From: Chlamydiales bacterium
Lineage (GTDB): Bacteria > Chlamydiota > Chlamydiia > Chlamydiales > JAAKFR01
Direction: 5' to 3'
Length of the DNA: 41,812 nucleotides
Assembly (NCBI GenBank): GCA_020831465.1
Contig: JAFIGI010000061.1
Coordinates: forward strand, 1 to 41,812
In this document: positions 17,410 through 25,406 of the stretch, piece after piece
How the letters are laid out: every line of letters starts with the position of its first letter
Numbering within the stretch: position 1 is the stretch's first letter
Made by a program: the position numbers and the translations under genes
The notes under the pieces: model-generated
Databases searched by the model: none
Told to the model about the DNA's origin: nothing
Seen by the model: only the letters and a program-made list of their open reading frames with translations

Positions 17410-18254
17410 CTGAAGTAACTGCGCAAATGGTAAAAGAGCTTCGAAACCGGACAGGAATCGGCATGGGCAAATGTAAAGAGGCTTTACAAGAGGCCGAAGG
17501 TGATATCGAGCTCGCCATAGCCAACCTTCGCAAGGCGGGTATGGCCTCCGCCGTCAAAAAAGAGGGTCGTGAGACGAATGAAGGGGTGATCTGCACAGCT
17601 GAAAATGAGAGCTCGATCGCTCTTGTTGAAGTGAATGCGGAAACGGATTTCGTTGTCAAAAACGAGCGGTTCCAGGAATTCGCGGCTAACCTTGCCGACG
17701 AAGTCCTCGATTCAAAGCCCTCAAACATAGAAGAATTTCTCAAGCAGCCCTATTCCAAAGAGCCGGGCTTGACCATCGACCAATATAGGGCTACCATCGT
17801 GCAAGGTCTTGGGGAAAACGTCCAGGTTCGCCGCCTTGAACTCTTCCCGAAAAAATCCGATTCAACAATTGCCGTCTACTCGCATCAAGGCGGAAAGCTT
17901 GTGACGCTCGTAGAAATCGCGGGATCGGATGATGAGAGTGAGCTCGCCAAAGATATCGCCATGCATGTTGCTGCAGAGGCTCCGGAGTATCTCTCATCAG
18001 AAGAAGTTCCCGATCGAGTCATCGCGCATGAGAAAGAGATCGCGGCTGCGCAAATCAAGGGAAAACCTGAAAACATTCTGAATAAAATTCTTGAAGGCAA
18101 GCTAAAGGCCTATTTCGATCAAGTCTGCCTGCTCAATCAAAAATTCGTAAAAAATCCCGATTTGACCATTCAGCAACTTGTAGAAAAGCAAGCGAAGGAA
18201 AGAGGAAAAAAATTGACCGTTTCCCAGTTCTTGCGTTGGAGAGTCGGCGAGTAA
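17406..18254 (+). CDS. tsf: Elongation factor Ts
   Basis: Nucleotide exchange factor that recycles EF-Tu from GDP to GTP form. It has 282 residues. The N-terminal UBA-like helix bundle includes VKELRNRTGIGMGKCKEAL, and the signature VEVNAETDFVVKNERFQEFA that contacts EF-Tu is complete near 75-95. The C-terminal part contains a shortened dimerisation domain and ends in QFLRWRVGE. It overlaps rpsB by four bases and is followed after one base by pyrH, so the three are translationally coupled. CT679 position. Confidence 0.97.
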   Translation: MTEVTAQMVKELRNRTGIGMGKCKEALQEAEGDIELAIANLRKAGMASAVKKEGRETNEGVICTAENESSIALVEVNAETDFVVKNERFQEFAANLADEVLDSKPSNIEEFLKQPYSKEPGLTIDQYRATIVQGLGENVQVRRLELFPKKSDSTIAVYSHQGGKLVTLVEIAGSDDESELAKDIAMHVAAEAPEYLSSEEVPDRVIAHEKEIAAAQIKGKPENILNKILEGKLKAYFDQVCLLNQKFVKNPDLTIQQLVEKQAKERGKKLTVSQFLRWRVGE

Positions 18255-18255
18255 G

Positions 18256-18969
18256 ATGGGTGCAATTCGCAGGGTGCTGCTTAAACTTTCGGGTGAAGCG
18301 CTCATGGGCGATCAGGAATTTGGCATCTCCCAAAAAGCCGCATACGAAGTGGCTAGGCGGATCTGCGAATTGCAAAAAGAGGGATTTGAAGTCGGCGTTG
18401 TTACCGGTGCGGGCAATCTCTTCCGCGGCATCCAGCAAGGCCGGGATCTGGGCATTGAGAGAACCCCGGCCGATTTGATCGGCATGCTCTCAACGCTTAT
18501 CAACGGAATTGCATTAAAAAGCGCGCTAACTAAGATGGGCTGCAAAGTCCGTATGATTTCCGCATTGGAGTGCCCAAAAGTAGCCGAATCATACCAATGG
18601 GAACGGGTCATGAAATATTTGGCAGAGAGAGAAATCGTTCTTTTTGTCGGCGGCACAGGCCACCCCTACTTCACAACTGATACCAACGCCGCGCTTAGAG
18701 CTTGCGAAATTCATGCTGATATTCTGCTTAAAGCAACGATGCGCGTCGACGGAGTCTTTGACAAGGATCCGCGTAAGCATCCTGATGCAAAGCCCTACAG
18801 CCATATCTCTTTTCAAGAAATTTTGCAAAAGCGGCTGGGAATCATGGATCTCTCGGCGGTTAGCATGTGTATGGAGGCCGGGATTCCCATTCGAGTGATC
18901 AATTTTAACAAAGTCTCCTTAACGGAAGCTCTTTCGGACAAGCCGTTGGGAACAATGATAGACGGATAA
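18256..18969 (+). CDS. pyrH: Uridylate kinase
   Basis: Phosphorylates UMP to UDP in pyrimidine nucleotide synthesis; bacterial PyrH is a hexamer of the amino-acid kinase fold. It has 237 residues. Motifs are RRVLLKLSGEALMG at the N-terminus (ATP/phosphate loop), the VVTGAGNLFRG glycine loop, the ADLIGMLSTLINGIALKSAL helix that binds UMP, and the FVGGTGHPYFTTDT loop. The start is one base after the tsf stop. CT678 position. Confidence 0.96.
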   Translation: MGAIRRVLLKLSGEALMGDQEFGISQKAAYEVARRICELQKEGFEVGVVTGAGNLFRGIQQGRDLGIERTPADLIGMLSTLINGIALKSALTKMGCKVRMISALECPKVAESYQWERVMKYLAEREIVLFVGGTGHPYFTTDTNAALRACEIHADILLKATMRVDGVFDKDPRKHPDAKPYSHISFQEILQKRLGIMDLSAVSMCMEAGIPIRVINFNKVSLTEALSDKPLGTMIDG

Positions 18970-19029
18970 TGCAGTGAATTTATGCATTTAATTTTGATTA
19001 ATGGTTTTACACGATAGTGAGATAGCCTT

Positions 19030-19581
19030 ATGGATGTAATTAAGGAAACGGAAAAGAAAATGCAAGGCGCCATTGACCATCTCAAGCATGAGCTGAAGGG
19101 CCTGCGAACAGGACGGGCGAACCCGGCAGTACTCGATAGTGTATTTATCGAGGTCTATGGCACACAGATGCGTCTTCAAGATGTTGCCTCAATTTCGGTA
19201 CCTGAGCCGCGGCAGCTCCTTATCTCCCCTTTCGATGCAAACAATGTCCACGCGATTGGAAAGGGCATTGAGGCGGCGAACCTTAACCTGCAAGCAATTG
19301 TTGACGGCAATGTCGTTCGCATCAAGGTCCCTGAAATGGATCAGTCTGTCAGGCAGGAGATGGTCAAGCAAGCCCGCCGCAAGTGCGAAGAGGCGAAAGT
19401 AAGCATCCGCAATGCAAGACGGGATGGGAATGAAGCGGTTAAGAAGCAAAAAGCCGATGGCGATATCCCAGAAGATGTGATGAAAAAATCGGAAAAAAAG
19501 ATTCAAGAACTCACCGACAAGTACTGCAAAGAGGCAGATGCAGTCACCGAGGCGAAAGAAAAGGAGATCGTGACAATATAG
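19030..19581 (+). CDS. frr: Ribosome recycling factor
   Basis: Splits post-termination ribosomes together with EF-G. The 183 residues match the standard length of about 185. Conserved elements are [28 protein letters not shown] and the [18 protein letters not shown]-like segment (here [18 protein letters not shown]), followed by the long helix [20 protein letters not shown] 60-base AT-rich gap separates it from pyrH, with a weak ribosome site. CT677 position; it completes the translation cluster. Confidence 0.97.
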   Translation: MDVIKETEKKMQGAIDHLKHELKGLRTGRANPAVLDSVFIEVYGTQMRLQDVASISVPEPRQLLISPFDANNVHAIGKGIEAANLNLQAIVDGNVVRIKVPEMDQSVRQEMVKQARRKCEEAKVSIRNARRDGNEAVKKQKADGDIPEDVMKKSEKKIQELTDKYCKEADAVTEAKEKEIVTI

Positions 19582-19585
19582 GCTG

Positions 19586-19614
19586 TTGCCTTATATTGCT
19601 TCGATCGGTAGAAT
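19586..19614 (+). promoter_or_regulatory. Candidate tRNA-Glu promoter
   Basis: TTGCCT (19586-19591), exactly 17 bases, then TAGAAT (19609-19614). The predicted start is about 20 bases before tRNA-Glu, as expected for a processed tRNA transcript. Confidence 0.5.
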
Positions 19615-19643
19615 TACTTCACGTTTGTCGTCCTAAAGAAGAT

Positions 19644-19718
19644 GGCCCCATCGTCTAGCCAGGCCTAGGACACCGGGTTTTCATCCCGACAACAGGGGTT
19701 CGAATCCCCTTGGGGTCA
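19644..19718 (+). tRNA. tRNA-Glu (anticodon TTC)
   Basis: Acceptor GGCCCCA pairs with TGGGGTC (19711-19717; one G-T pair), discriminator A. The anticodon loop TTTTCAT gives TTC (19680-19682), in a stem whose outer pair is a C-A mismatch. The T arm AGGGG/CCCCT has loop TTCGAAT. The D loop is large. CCA is not encoded. The body closely resembles the E. coli tRNA-Glu. Confidence 0.95.
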
Positions 19719-19724
19719 AATTAT

Positions 19725-19753
19725 AGTGTTTAGAGGTGCTACCTCTAAACACT
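19725..19753 (+). terminator. Perfect hairpin between tRNA-Glu and tRNA-Lys
   Basis: AGTGTTTAGAGGT (19725-19737) and ACCTCTAAACACT (19741-19753) form a 13-bp perfect stem with a GCT loop, followed by T-rich TGTTATTTA. It could be a terminator after tRNA-Glu or a processing signal separating the two tRNAs. Confidence 0.55.
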
Positions 19754-19762
19754 TGTTATTTA

Positions 19763-19836
19763 GGGTCTTTAGCTCAGTTGGTTAGAGCACCTCACTTTTA
19801 ATGAGGGGGTCGATGGTTCGAGTCCATCAAGACCCA
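19763..19836 (+). tRNA. tRNA-Lys (anticodon TTT)
   Basis: Acceptor GGGTCTT pairs with AAGACCC (19829-19835), discriminator A. The D arm is GCTC/GAGC, the anticodon stem CCTCA/TGAGG has loop CTTTTAA (anticodon TTT, 19797-19799), and the T arm GATGG/CCATC has loop TTCGAGT. CCA is not encoded. Confidence 0.96.
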
Positions 19837-20006
19837 AATTCACTCTCTTTCAGTCTGAAGGAGTGACTTTGATCGATCGAGGATTTATACCAATAATCGA
19901 AAAGCACAAGAGATGGAAGTAAAGTCCCTCTCTGATGCGATCTCCCCTGATGGCACCTCTATTACTCTCAGCGAGGATATTTTTCCGGATATCCCTAATT
20001 TATAGC
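19837..20006. other. Spacer with a possible 30-codon frame
   Basis: Between tRNA-Lys and the mcsA region. A short frame, ATG 19913 to TAG 20003-20005, would give 30 residues beginning MEVKSLSDAISPDG and ending FPDIPNL. The same frame is open further upstream without a start, so it may be the tail of a lost gene. No ribosome site is seen. Confidence 0.25.
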
Positions 20007-20043
20007 AGAATCAGTTGAAAAACTTACATTTTCAACTGATTCT
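20007..20043 (+). repeat. Perfect 15-bp hairpin upstream of mcsA
   Basis: AGAATCAGTTGAAAA (20007-20021) and TTTTCAACTGATTCT (20029-20043) are perfect inverted repeats with a 7-base loop. Three bases later a consensus TATAAT (20046-20051) could be the mcsA -10 box, with only a weak TTACAT -35 candidate inside the hairpin. The palindrome could be an operator or a terminator of the tRNA-Lys transcript. Confidence 0.55.
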
Positions 20044-20119
20044 ACTATAATTCGACTTGTACAATTTGCAAAAATTTGTAGCCGTGGTTAAGATCGGGAT
20101 TTTAACTTTAGCACAGAAA

Positions 20120-20641
20120 ATGCCCGAAAGACCGCTAGACTGCACAGAATGTAAAAAGCCGATCGCTGTCCATTACATCGAAATTGTCGGTGAAAAGATC
20201 ACGCGAACGGTCATGTGCGCGGATTGCCCCCACCTTGAAAGACGCCTCTATGGAAGCGTCCGCCATGATGCTGAAGGGAGAGAACAGAGAGTGACGGCGC
20301 TAGCTTGCGGCAACTGCGGAACCTCGCTCGAGTCGATCCGCATGGGCCATCTTCTAGGATGCGGAGAGTGTTACGATGTCTTCACCGATATTTTGATAGA
20401 AGATCTGCTCAAGGAGAAACATGTCTCTCGACACCTCACCTCGAATAAGAAAACGCAGCCGCTGCATATCGGGAGGGCTCAAGGGGAAATCACAGAGGTT
20501 AGCCCGACTTTGCGTCTGATCGCCCTAAACGAAGCGCTTGATGAGACGCTGATTCGAGAAGATTACGAGCAGGCTGCCCTGCTAAGGGATCAAATTCGCG
20601 CGTTAAAAGAAAAGGCGGAGCATGAAGAAGGGAAAACGTGA
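20120..20641 (+). CDS. mcsA: McsA-like zinc-binding protein with UVR motif
   Basis: McsA is the zinc-binding partner that activates the McsB arginine kinase in Firmicutes. Here the protein has 173 residues from ATG 20120; the frame is open back to 20057 but only with a TTG start. Two CxxC pairs form one zinc site (CTEC and CADC, first 45 residues) and two more form a second (CGNC and CGEC, about 72-97). A C-terminal UVR motif (about 140-170, EDYEQAALLRDQIRALKEK) is the UvrB/UvrC-type coiled coil seen in McsA and ClpC. It overlaps mcsB by 20 bases. CT676 position. No ctsR or clpC is nearby, unlike the Firmicute operon. Confidence 0.87.
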   Translation: MPERPLDCTECKKPIAVHYIEIVGEKITRTVMCADCPHLERRLYGSVRHDAEGREQRVTALACGNCGTSLESIRMGHLLGCGECYDVFTDILIEDLLKEKHVSRHLTSNKKTQPLHIGRAQGEITEVSPTLRLIALNEALDETLIREDYEQAALLRDQIRALKEKAEHEEGKT

Positions 20642-21692
20642 ATCTCATCCCATTTTCCAACTAAAAAACCCGTGGGACAAGCACTCCCACAACGTCTGGT
20701 TGGCATCTACTTTAAGTGTTTCGCGAAACCTCAACAAATTCAAATTCCCCTCAAAACTCGATAAAACCCGCGAACAACAGGTTCTCTCGCTCATTTGGGA
20801 GGGCTTCAAATCGATGCCCGAACTCAAAAACCCCTCTCTCTACCGCTCCGAAGAGATCGGTCCTTTACAGAAGGAGTTTTTACTTGAACACTTTCTGGTT
20901 CAGAACAGCTTTCATCAAGCCCACGCAGGCGAAGGGTTTATTTTAGACGAATCGGCCGAGATTCTGGGAGTCGTGAATCTTAACGATCACCTTCAGATGA
21001 AGGTGATTGATACACAACAAGAAATTGAGAAATCCTGGAACCGTCTCGTCAAAATGGAAGGCCATTTGAGCAAAAGTCTCGACTTTGCATTCAATCCACG
21101 CTTCGGCTTTTTAATGGCTGACCCCCGGCATTCCGGAACGGGCCTGACGGTCTCTCTCTTTCTGCATATCCCCGCAGTGATCCACACAGGAGAACTTCCT
21201 GAGCTATTGGAGCGTGAGAAGGAAGAAGAGGTTGAGGCAGTCGGTCTTCAGGGAAAGACCTCTGAGATGATCGGAGATATTTTGGTTGCCCGCAATACTT
21301 GCACAATTGGGTTGACGGAAGAGTATATCCTAACGACTATGCGGATGTGGGCGACGCGGGCAGTTGTTGCAGAGATCAGTATCCGCAAAAAGCTGATGGA
21401 AAACAATAACGAACAGATCAAAAACAAAGTCACCCGGGCCCTTGGTCTATTGACCCACTCCTATCAACTTGAGGTGATCGAGGCTTTAAATGCGTTAAGC
21501 CTTGTCAAGCTGGGCGTTGAAATCGGCTGGATATTAGCTCCAGAAAAACTCAATTTAAACCAAGTCCTTTTCAATTGTAGGCGGGCTCATCTCCTTAGCA
21601 TTTCAAAAGATTCGATCGAAATCCCAGAGCTGCCCAAGCGTCGCGCCGAGTACTTGCACGAAATTGCGAGCCAGCTCAAGCTCTCGATCTGA
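20622..21692 (+). CDS. mcsB: McsB-like arginine kinase, probably catalytically dead
   Basis: A 356-residue member of the phosphagen-kinase/McsB fold, CT675 position. The frame of the family is kept, but the catalytic residues are not. The SSRxRxARN motif reads AST-LSVSRNL (28-37, two Arg lost), NEEDHLR reads NLNDHLQ (119-125, both Glu and the Arg lost), CPTNVGTGLR reads DPRHSGTGLT (167-176, Cys and Arg lost), and RGLxGE reads VGLQGK (207-212, Arg and Glu lost). The C-terminal helical region is present. Active McsB phosphorylates arginines to mark proteins for ClpCP; this one more likely acts as a binding or adaptor protein with McsA. Reading frame and operon are intact, so it is not a decaying pseudogene. 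Confidence 0.85.
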   Translation: MKKGKRESHPIFQLKNPWDKHSHNVWLASTLSVSRNLNKFKFPSKLDKTREQQVLSLIWEGFKSMPELKNPSLYRSEEIGPLQKEFLLEHFLVQNSFHQAHAGEGFILDESAEILGVVNLNDHLQMKVIDTQQEIEKSWNRLVKMEGHLSKSLDFAFNPRFGFLMADPRHSGTGLTVSLFLHIPAVIHTGELPELLEREKEEEVEAVGLQGKTSEMIGDILVARNTCTIGLTEEYILTTMRMWATRAVVAEISIRKKLMENNNEQIKNKVTRALGLLTHSYQLEVIEALNALSLVKLGVEIGWILAPEKLNLNQVLFNCRRAHLLSISKDSIEIPELPKRRAEYLHEIASQLKLSI

Positions 21693-21722
21693 TGTCGAGA
21701 CTGCTCCTTTTTTTCTTTCTTT
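21676..21722 (+). terminator. Weak terminator candidate after mcsB
   Basis: CTCGA (21684-21688) and TCGAG (21695-21699) form a short stem over the mcsB stop, and a run of seven T (21709-21715) follows after CTGCTCC. The stem is only 5 bp, so this is tentative. It lies between convergent genes. Confidence 0.25.
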
Positions 21723-21740
21723 TCGCGACCGCCTTGTTCA

Positions 21741-23090
21741 CTATATAGCTTCTGCCAAAATTTCCTCTTCAGTCAGCAGTGCGCTCTGTTTGTATGAGAG
21801 GTAGACAATGCTCAGGATGTGCGGGATCACAACGGGAACAAGGAGGTAGTCGATCATCGACCAGACGACGGCCGCATCCATCACGGTGCCGGCAAAGATG
21901 AGGGCTGCTGTGGCGGCGTAGTAGAAGAACATGAAGCGGTGTTTGGTGAGATAGATGAAGCATTGGCTTCCATTGTAGCTGTTCCCGAGTATGGTTCCGA
22001 AGGCAAATAGAAGGGCGCTGGCCGTGACGATCACAAGTCCAAGGGTCGAAAAATAGCTCTGAAAGGAGGCGGCAACCATATCGATGCCCAGAGAGAGAGT
22101 CGGGTCGAGCCAGGTTTGTGTCAAAAGTGCGACTAGGCTCGATAGGATGCAGATAAAGCCGGCCGAGTAGGTGGAGATCATAGCGAGAATTCCTTGATTA
22201 TAGGCGCCATCGGTCTCAGCCATGGAATGGGGGATCGTCTGAGTTCCAACCCCTGCTTCGCTCGACTGCAGCCCCTTAAAGACACCCCACCTGAGAGCGG
22301 AGACAATCCCCCCAACGGTAATTCCTGTCGCAAATGTTTGAGGCGCAAATGCCGACTGAAAGACCAGTTTGAAAATGGCGGGGAGATGGGTGAAATTGGC
22401 AAGGATAATCCAGAGGGATCCCCCAACATAGATGATAAACATCAAGGGAACAAGCTTAGCGGAAAAGTTCGAAACCCGCTTGATTCCGCCAATCAGGATC
22501 GCGGTAATGCTGATGGCTAGAAGAGCTCCGGTAACCCAACTCGGGATACCGAAATTCCCTATAAGATTCGAGCTCAAAATCGCTCCGAGCTGGTTCGCCT
22601 GAGCCGAAGACCACCCGAGCAGCATAATAAATGTAAAAAAAGCATACCATTTTGCCAAAAAGGGCATGATCTCGTCCTGCAAATACTGCATCGGCCCACC
22701 CGCAACCCCCTTTTCAGGGTGATGCTTGCGGTAGGAGAGGGCAAAGGTGACTTCGGTAAAATTGACGGCTGCGCCCAGCAAGGTTGCGATGAAAAATCCC
22801 AATATCGCTCCCGGTCCGCCGATGCGTATGGCGATTATAGGAGAGACGATTGTGGAAATGCCGATTGTCGTCGACATCGCGGTAAACAAGGCCTTATGTG
22901 CCCGCACGGTCGCCTCCCCTTCCTTTTCGGGATGTCTCTTAAAAATTAAAGAGAAAAAAAGCCGCAGCATATGGGGAAGTTTGCGAAACTGGATGAATCG
23001 GGTTTTGATAGTCAACAGGAGGCTCGCTCCAAGGACGATCGGCGTCGTTAAGAAAAGAAAGAAGTCACCGAACGATTTCAAGTAATCCAT
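21741..23090 (-). CDS. Sodium:alanine (AGCS) symporter
   Basis: Inner-membrane transporter of the alanine or glycine:cation symporter family, importing small neutral amino acids with Na+. The 449 residues contain about eleven hydrophobic helices. Family marks are PGAILGFFIATLLGAAVNFTEV near 90-115, the GGPMQYLQDE segment, and the GLQSSEAGVGTQTIPHS motif that carries the substrate-binding region. A clear AAGGAG ribosome site precedes the ATG. In a chlamydia this could supply D/L-alanine or glycine from the host for peptidoglycan and protein. It is inserted between mcsB and cdsC, adjacent in Chlamydia. Confidence 0.93.
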   Translation of the reverse strand: MDYLKSFGDFFLFLTTPIVLGASLLLTIKTRFIQFRKLPHMLRLFFSLIFKRHPEKEGEATVRAHKALFTAMSTTIGISTIVSPIIAIRIGGPGAILGFFIATLLGAAVNFTEVTFALSYRKHHPEKGVAGGPMQYLQDEIMPFLAKWYAFFTFIMLLGWSSAQANQLGAILSSNLIGNFGIPSWVTGALLAISITAILIGGIKRVSNFSAKLVPLMFIIYVGGSLWIILANFTHLPAIFKLVFQSAFAPQTFATGITVGGIVSALRWGVFKGLQSSEAGVGTQTIPHSMAETDGAYNQGILAMISTYSAGFICILSSLVALLTQTWLDPTLSLGIDMVAASFQSYFSTLGLVIVTASALLFAFGTILGNSYNGSQCFIYLTKHRFMFFYYAATAALIFAGTVMDAAVVWSMIDYLLVPVVIPHILSIVYLSYKQSALLTEEEILAEAI

Positions 23091-23131
23091 TTAGCTCCTT
23101 ATTAGTTTAAGGCCGAATGGATTATAGCACG

Positions 23132-24370
23132 CTAGTGAATAAAATTCAAATTTGACCCTCGCTTTTTGTAGAGAGCCATCAAAAGGGAGGCCAGAAGCAT
23201 CAAAAGGCCGCCGATTGTAATGAGCCAGCGCAATCCAACCAGTGTGATCAAGTTTGTAGAAAACCCGGTCACAGCCCATGTGATGTACATGGTAGAAGAG
23301 AATACCCCCATCGCCCACCCTTGATTTTCTGAATCGGCGGCGGAAGAGAAGCAGGTCATTAAAGCGCCATAGGCAAGCATATCGAAACCCGCGACAAGGA
23401 AGGAAGCGATCCACACAAAGAGTTGCTGTGGATAGATCATCGGTAGAATGATAAAAATTCCTGTAATCAAAAGGGAGGCAAGGGCAATCGTCTCGACCTT
23501 GAAGAGTTTCAAAAAAATCTTAATTCCAAGAATCACCACAATTACAAAAGAGATCCCCAAATAGCCATTGAACAGCCCAATCTCCCAACTTTGAAAGCCG
23601 AAAATAGTCGACATGAAGACTTGGATGAGTTGAAAAAAGAGGCTGAAACCGGCTTGCATGCAGATAAAGATAAAGACGAGAAAGCGGATCCGGTCGTTTT
23701 GGAATCCCTCGATGAAAATGTGGATGGGGCGCATCCAGTTGAGACGTTTGTGAAGGGCTTTTCCTACAACGGTTTCGGGAAATCCGGCGGCAATCCAGAG
23801 CGTCGTGATCAAACCCAAAATCCCCGCCAAATAAAAAGGAGTCGAGAGAGTAAACCAAGAGACGATAAAGGGATCGGAGAAAATTCCGCCAATCAGCGGG
23901 CCGATGACAATCCCGATGCTGAGAATCAGGGTCATGAAGGTAAGATTCCGGGCTTTCGCCTCAGGCGTGCTCAAGTCGATAATGGCGGCTTGGGCGATGG
24001 GTTGGCTTCCCGCCATGATCCCTGACAAGGCACGTCCAATCAGAAGTAGAGAGATTCTGAAAAACTCAACGCCTGCTCCCATTAGGACGAAGCTGACGGT
24101 AATTCCTCCCATGCAGAGAAGAAGGGTTTTCTTTCTTCCAATCATATCAGAGAGATCGCCCATAAATGAGGCGCCGAAAAAGGCGGCGAGGGGATAGAGA
24201 AGAAAGCTGAGCCCTAAATAAAAGTGGCGCATACCTATAGAGATGCCCTCGGCCATATGGAACCCTTGTTCGCCTGCGAATAGCTCTGTCATCAAGGGGT
24301 AGACAAGCCCAAATCCCATTGAATCGACGATAATCGCGAGGAAAGCGGGGGTGATCGCGCGCATTTGCAT
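23132..24370 (-). CDS. MFS transporter (TetA-like DHA1 family)
   Basis: A 412-residue protein with 12 predicted membrane helices. The motif between helices 2 and 3 (GDLSDMIGRKKTLL) is the MFS motif A, and RALSGIMAGSQPIAQAAIIDL in helices 4-5 matches the DHA1 drug:H+ antiporter pattern of tetracycline-type exporters. The substrate is unknown; resemblance to TetA does not show tetracycline resistance. No ribosome site is visible before the ATG at 24370. It lies 35 bases downstream of the lipoprotein gene on the same strand, so it could be read from that transcript. Confidence 0.88.
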   Translation of the reverse strand: MQMRAITPAFLAIIVDSMGFGLVYPLMTELFAGEQGFHMAEGISIGMRHFYLGLSFLLYPLAAFFGASFMGDLSDMIGRKKTLLLCMGGITVSFVLMGAGVEFFRISLLLIGRALSGIMAGSQPIAQAAIIDLSTPEAKARNLTFMTLILSIGIVIGPLIGGIFSDPFIVSWFTLSTPFYLAGILGLITTLWIAAGFPETVVGKALHKRLNWMRPIHIFIEGFQNDRIRFLVFIFICMQAGFSLFFQLIQVFMSTIFGFQSWEIGLFNGYLGISFVIVVILGIKIFLKLFKVETIALASLLITGIFIILPMIYPQQLFVWIASFLVAGFDMLAYGALMTCFSSAADSENQGWAMGVFSSTMYITWAVTGFSTNLITLVGLRWLITIGGLLMLLASLLMALYKKRGSNLNFIH

Positions 24371-24405
24371 GCACTACATATGAATATTTTATGTTTTTTT
24401 TAAAA

Positions 24406-25368
24406 TTAAAATGTGTAGTTGAGCATCATCAGGGGGAAGAGTTCCTCACGACTTGTGATTTTTTCTGCATAGGTGCAGTAGAGACTCTCGTTGTATTGTT
24501 TCGCAGCCATACCGGCTCCGCCGATTCCTCCGAAATACCAGCCCCCTTCGAGGCTGAGTGTCACAAGTCCTGCCGCGATGTTGCCGTTGCTGAGAAAATG
24601 GGCAGCCGCTCCGATGAAGAGGGCGTTGATCAACAGAGCCGTGGCAGCCGTCTGCCGCATTCCGACATACCAATACCCGGCACCGGGGAGCATCGCATTG
24701 AAAAGCTGCGCCTTCCGGATCGACTTTGCCTCTTTTTTGTAACCGTAAACGACATTTTCATTTGAGAGTGAAAGCTGATTGAAATCGGCTTGCTTGATTG
24801 CCCCCAGCAGAGAGAGTCGCCTTGCCCGCTCGGGATCATCTGCTTCAATCAGCGTCAAAATATGTCGCGCATGATCGGGCTTACCTACCTCTTCATAGCT
24901 CTCATAGAGAATCAAAAGGAGATCCGAAAAGGCGGGGAAGTGAGAGTCTGCGCATGCGAGGTCGGTCGTTTCGACCATATAAATCACCTCGGTATATTTT
25001 TTACCCAAGTAATAGGCAAGGACGATTCCATACTCGATCTCCTGTCGGCGTTCGCCGCACTCCTGTGGGATGAGGCAAAGGGCGCGTTTAAAACCGGTTA
25101 TCGCGCGATAGAGGTCGAAATCATCGGCAAATGTAAGGGCTATGAGATACTCCTTCCCCCAATCCTCGCTCCTCTCTTCCGGAGTCAAAGGGGCGAAAGG
25201 AGAGAGTGAAAAATTTTGCGGCAAAGCGAGGCGAATACGCTTCTCCCTTTGAATCTCTTTAGGATGCGGAGGTCTTTCCACAATCGGCTCAATGCAATTG
25301 GGAACACGGTAATAGCATCCGGAGACGAATCCGCATAAGGTGATAAGAATGATCAATCTTCGAAACAT
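24406..25368 (-). CDS. Lipoprotein of unknown function downstream of the T3SS operon
   Basis: A 320-residue protein. It starts with a lipoprotein signal, MFRRLIILITLCGFVSGC, with cysteine 18 in a VSGC lipobox. The middle (about 70-190) is helical and may contain TPR-like pairs. The C-terminal third has two hydrophobic stretches: the segment NAMLPGAGYWYVGMRQTAAT followed by LLINALFIGAAAHFL, and a Gly/Ala-rich hairpin with GGWYFGGIGGAGMAA, resembling small families of membrane proteins found with TPR lipoproteins. The function is not recognised. It follows cdsC by 38 bases on the same strand and may be co-transcribed with the secretion genes, but it is absent at this place in Chlamydia as I recall it. 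Confidence 0.7.
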   Translation of the reverse strand: MFRRLIILITLCGFVSGCYYRVPNCIEPIVERPPHPKEIQREKRIRLALPQNFSLSPFAPLTPEERSEDWGKEYLIALTFADDFDLYRAITGFKRALCLIPQECGERRQEIEYGIVLAYYLGKKYTEVIYMVETTDLACADSHFPAFSDLLLILYESYEEVGKPDHARHILTLIEADDPERARRLSLLGAIKQADFNQLSLSNENVVYGYKKEAKSIRKAQLFNAMLPGAGYWYVGMRQTAATALLINALFIGAAAHFLSNGNIAAGLVTLSLEGGWYFGGIGGAGMAAKQYNESLYCTYAEKITSREELFPLMMLNYTF

Positions 25369-25406
25369 GGACCCATTTTCAGGGATGGGTTATTTTTACG
25401 CTACTC
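25369..25406. terminator. Small hairpin between cdsC and the lipoprotein gene
   Basis: ACCCAT (25371-25376) and ATGGGT (25385-25390) form a 6-bp stem; on the plus strand TATTTTT follows. On the coding (minus) strand the stem lies just upstream of the lipoprotein ATG and may reduce read-through or translation from the T3SS operon. Confidence 0.25.

Noticed and set aside
23591-24025. 144-codon plus-strand frame inside the MFS gene
   Set aside because: Antisense shadow; charged composition is the mirror of hydrophobic helices on the true strand.
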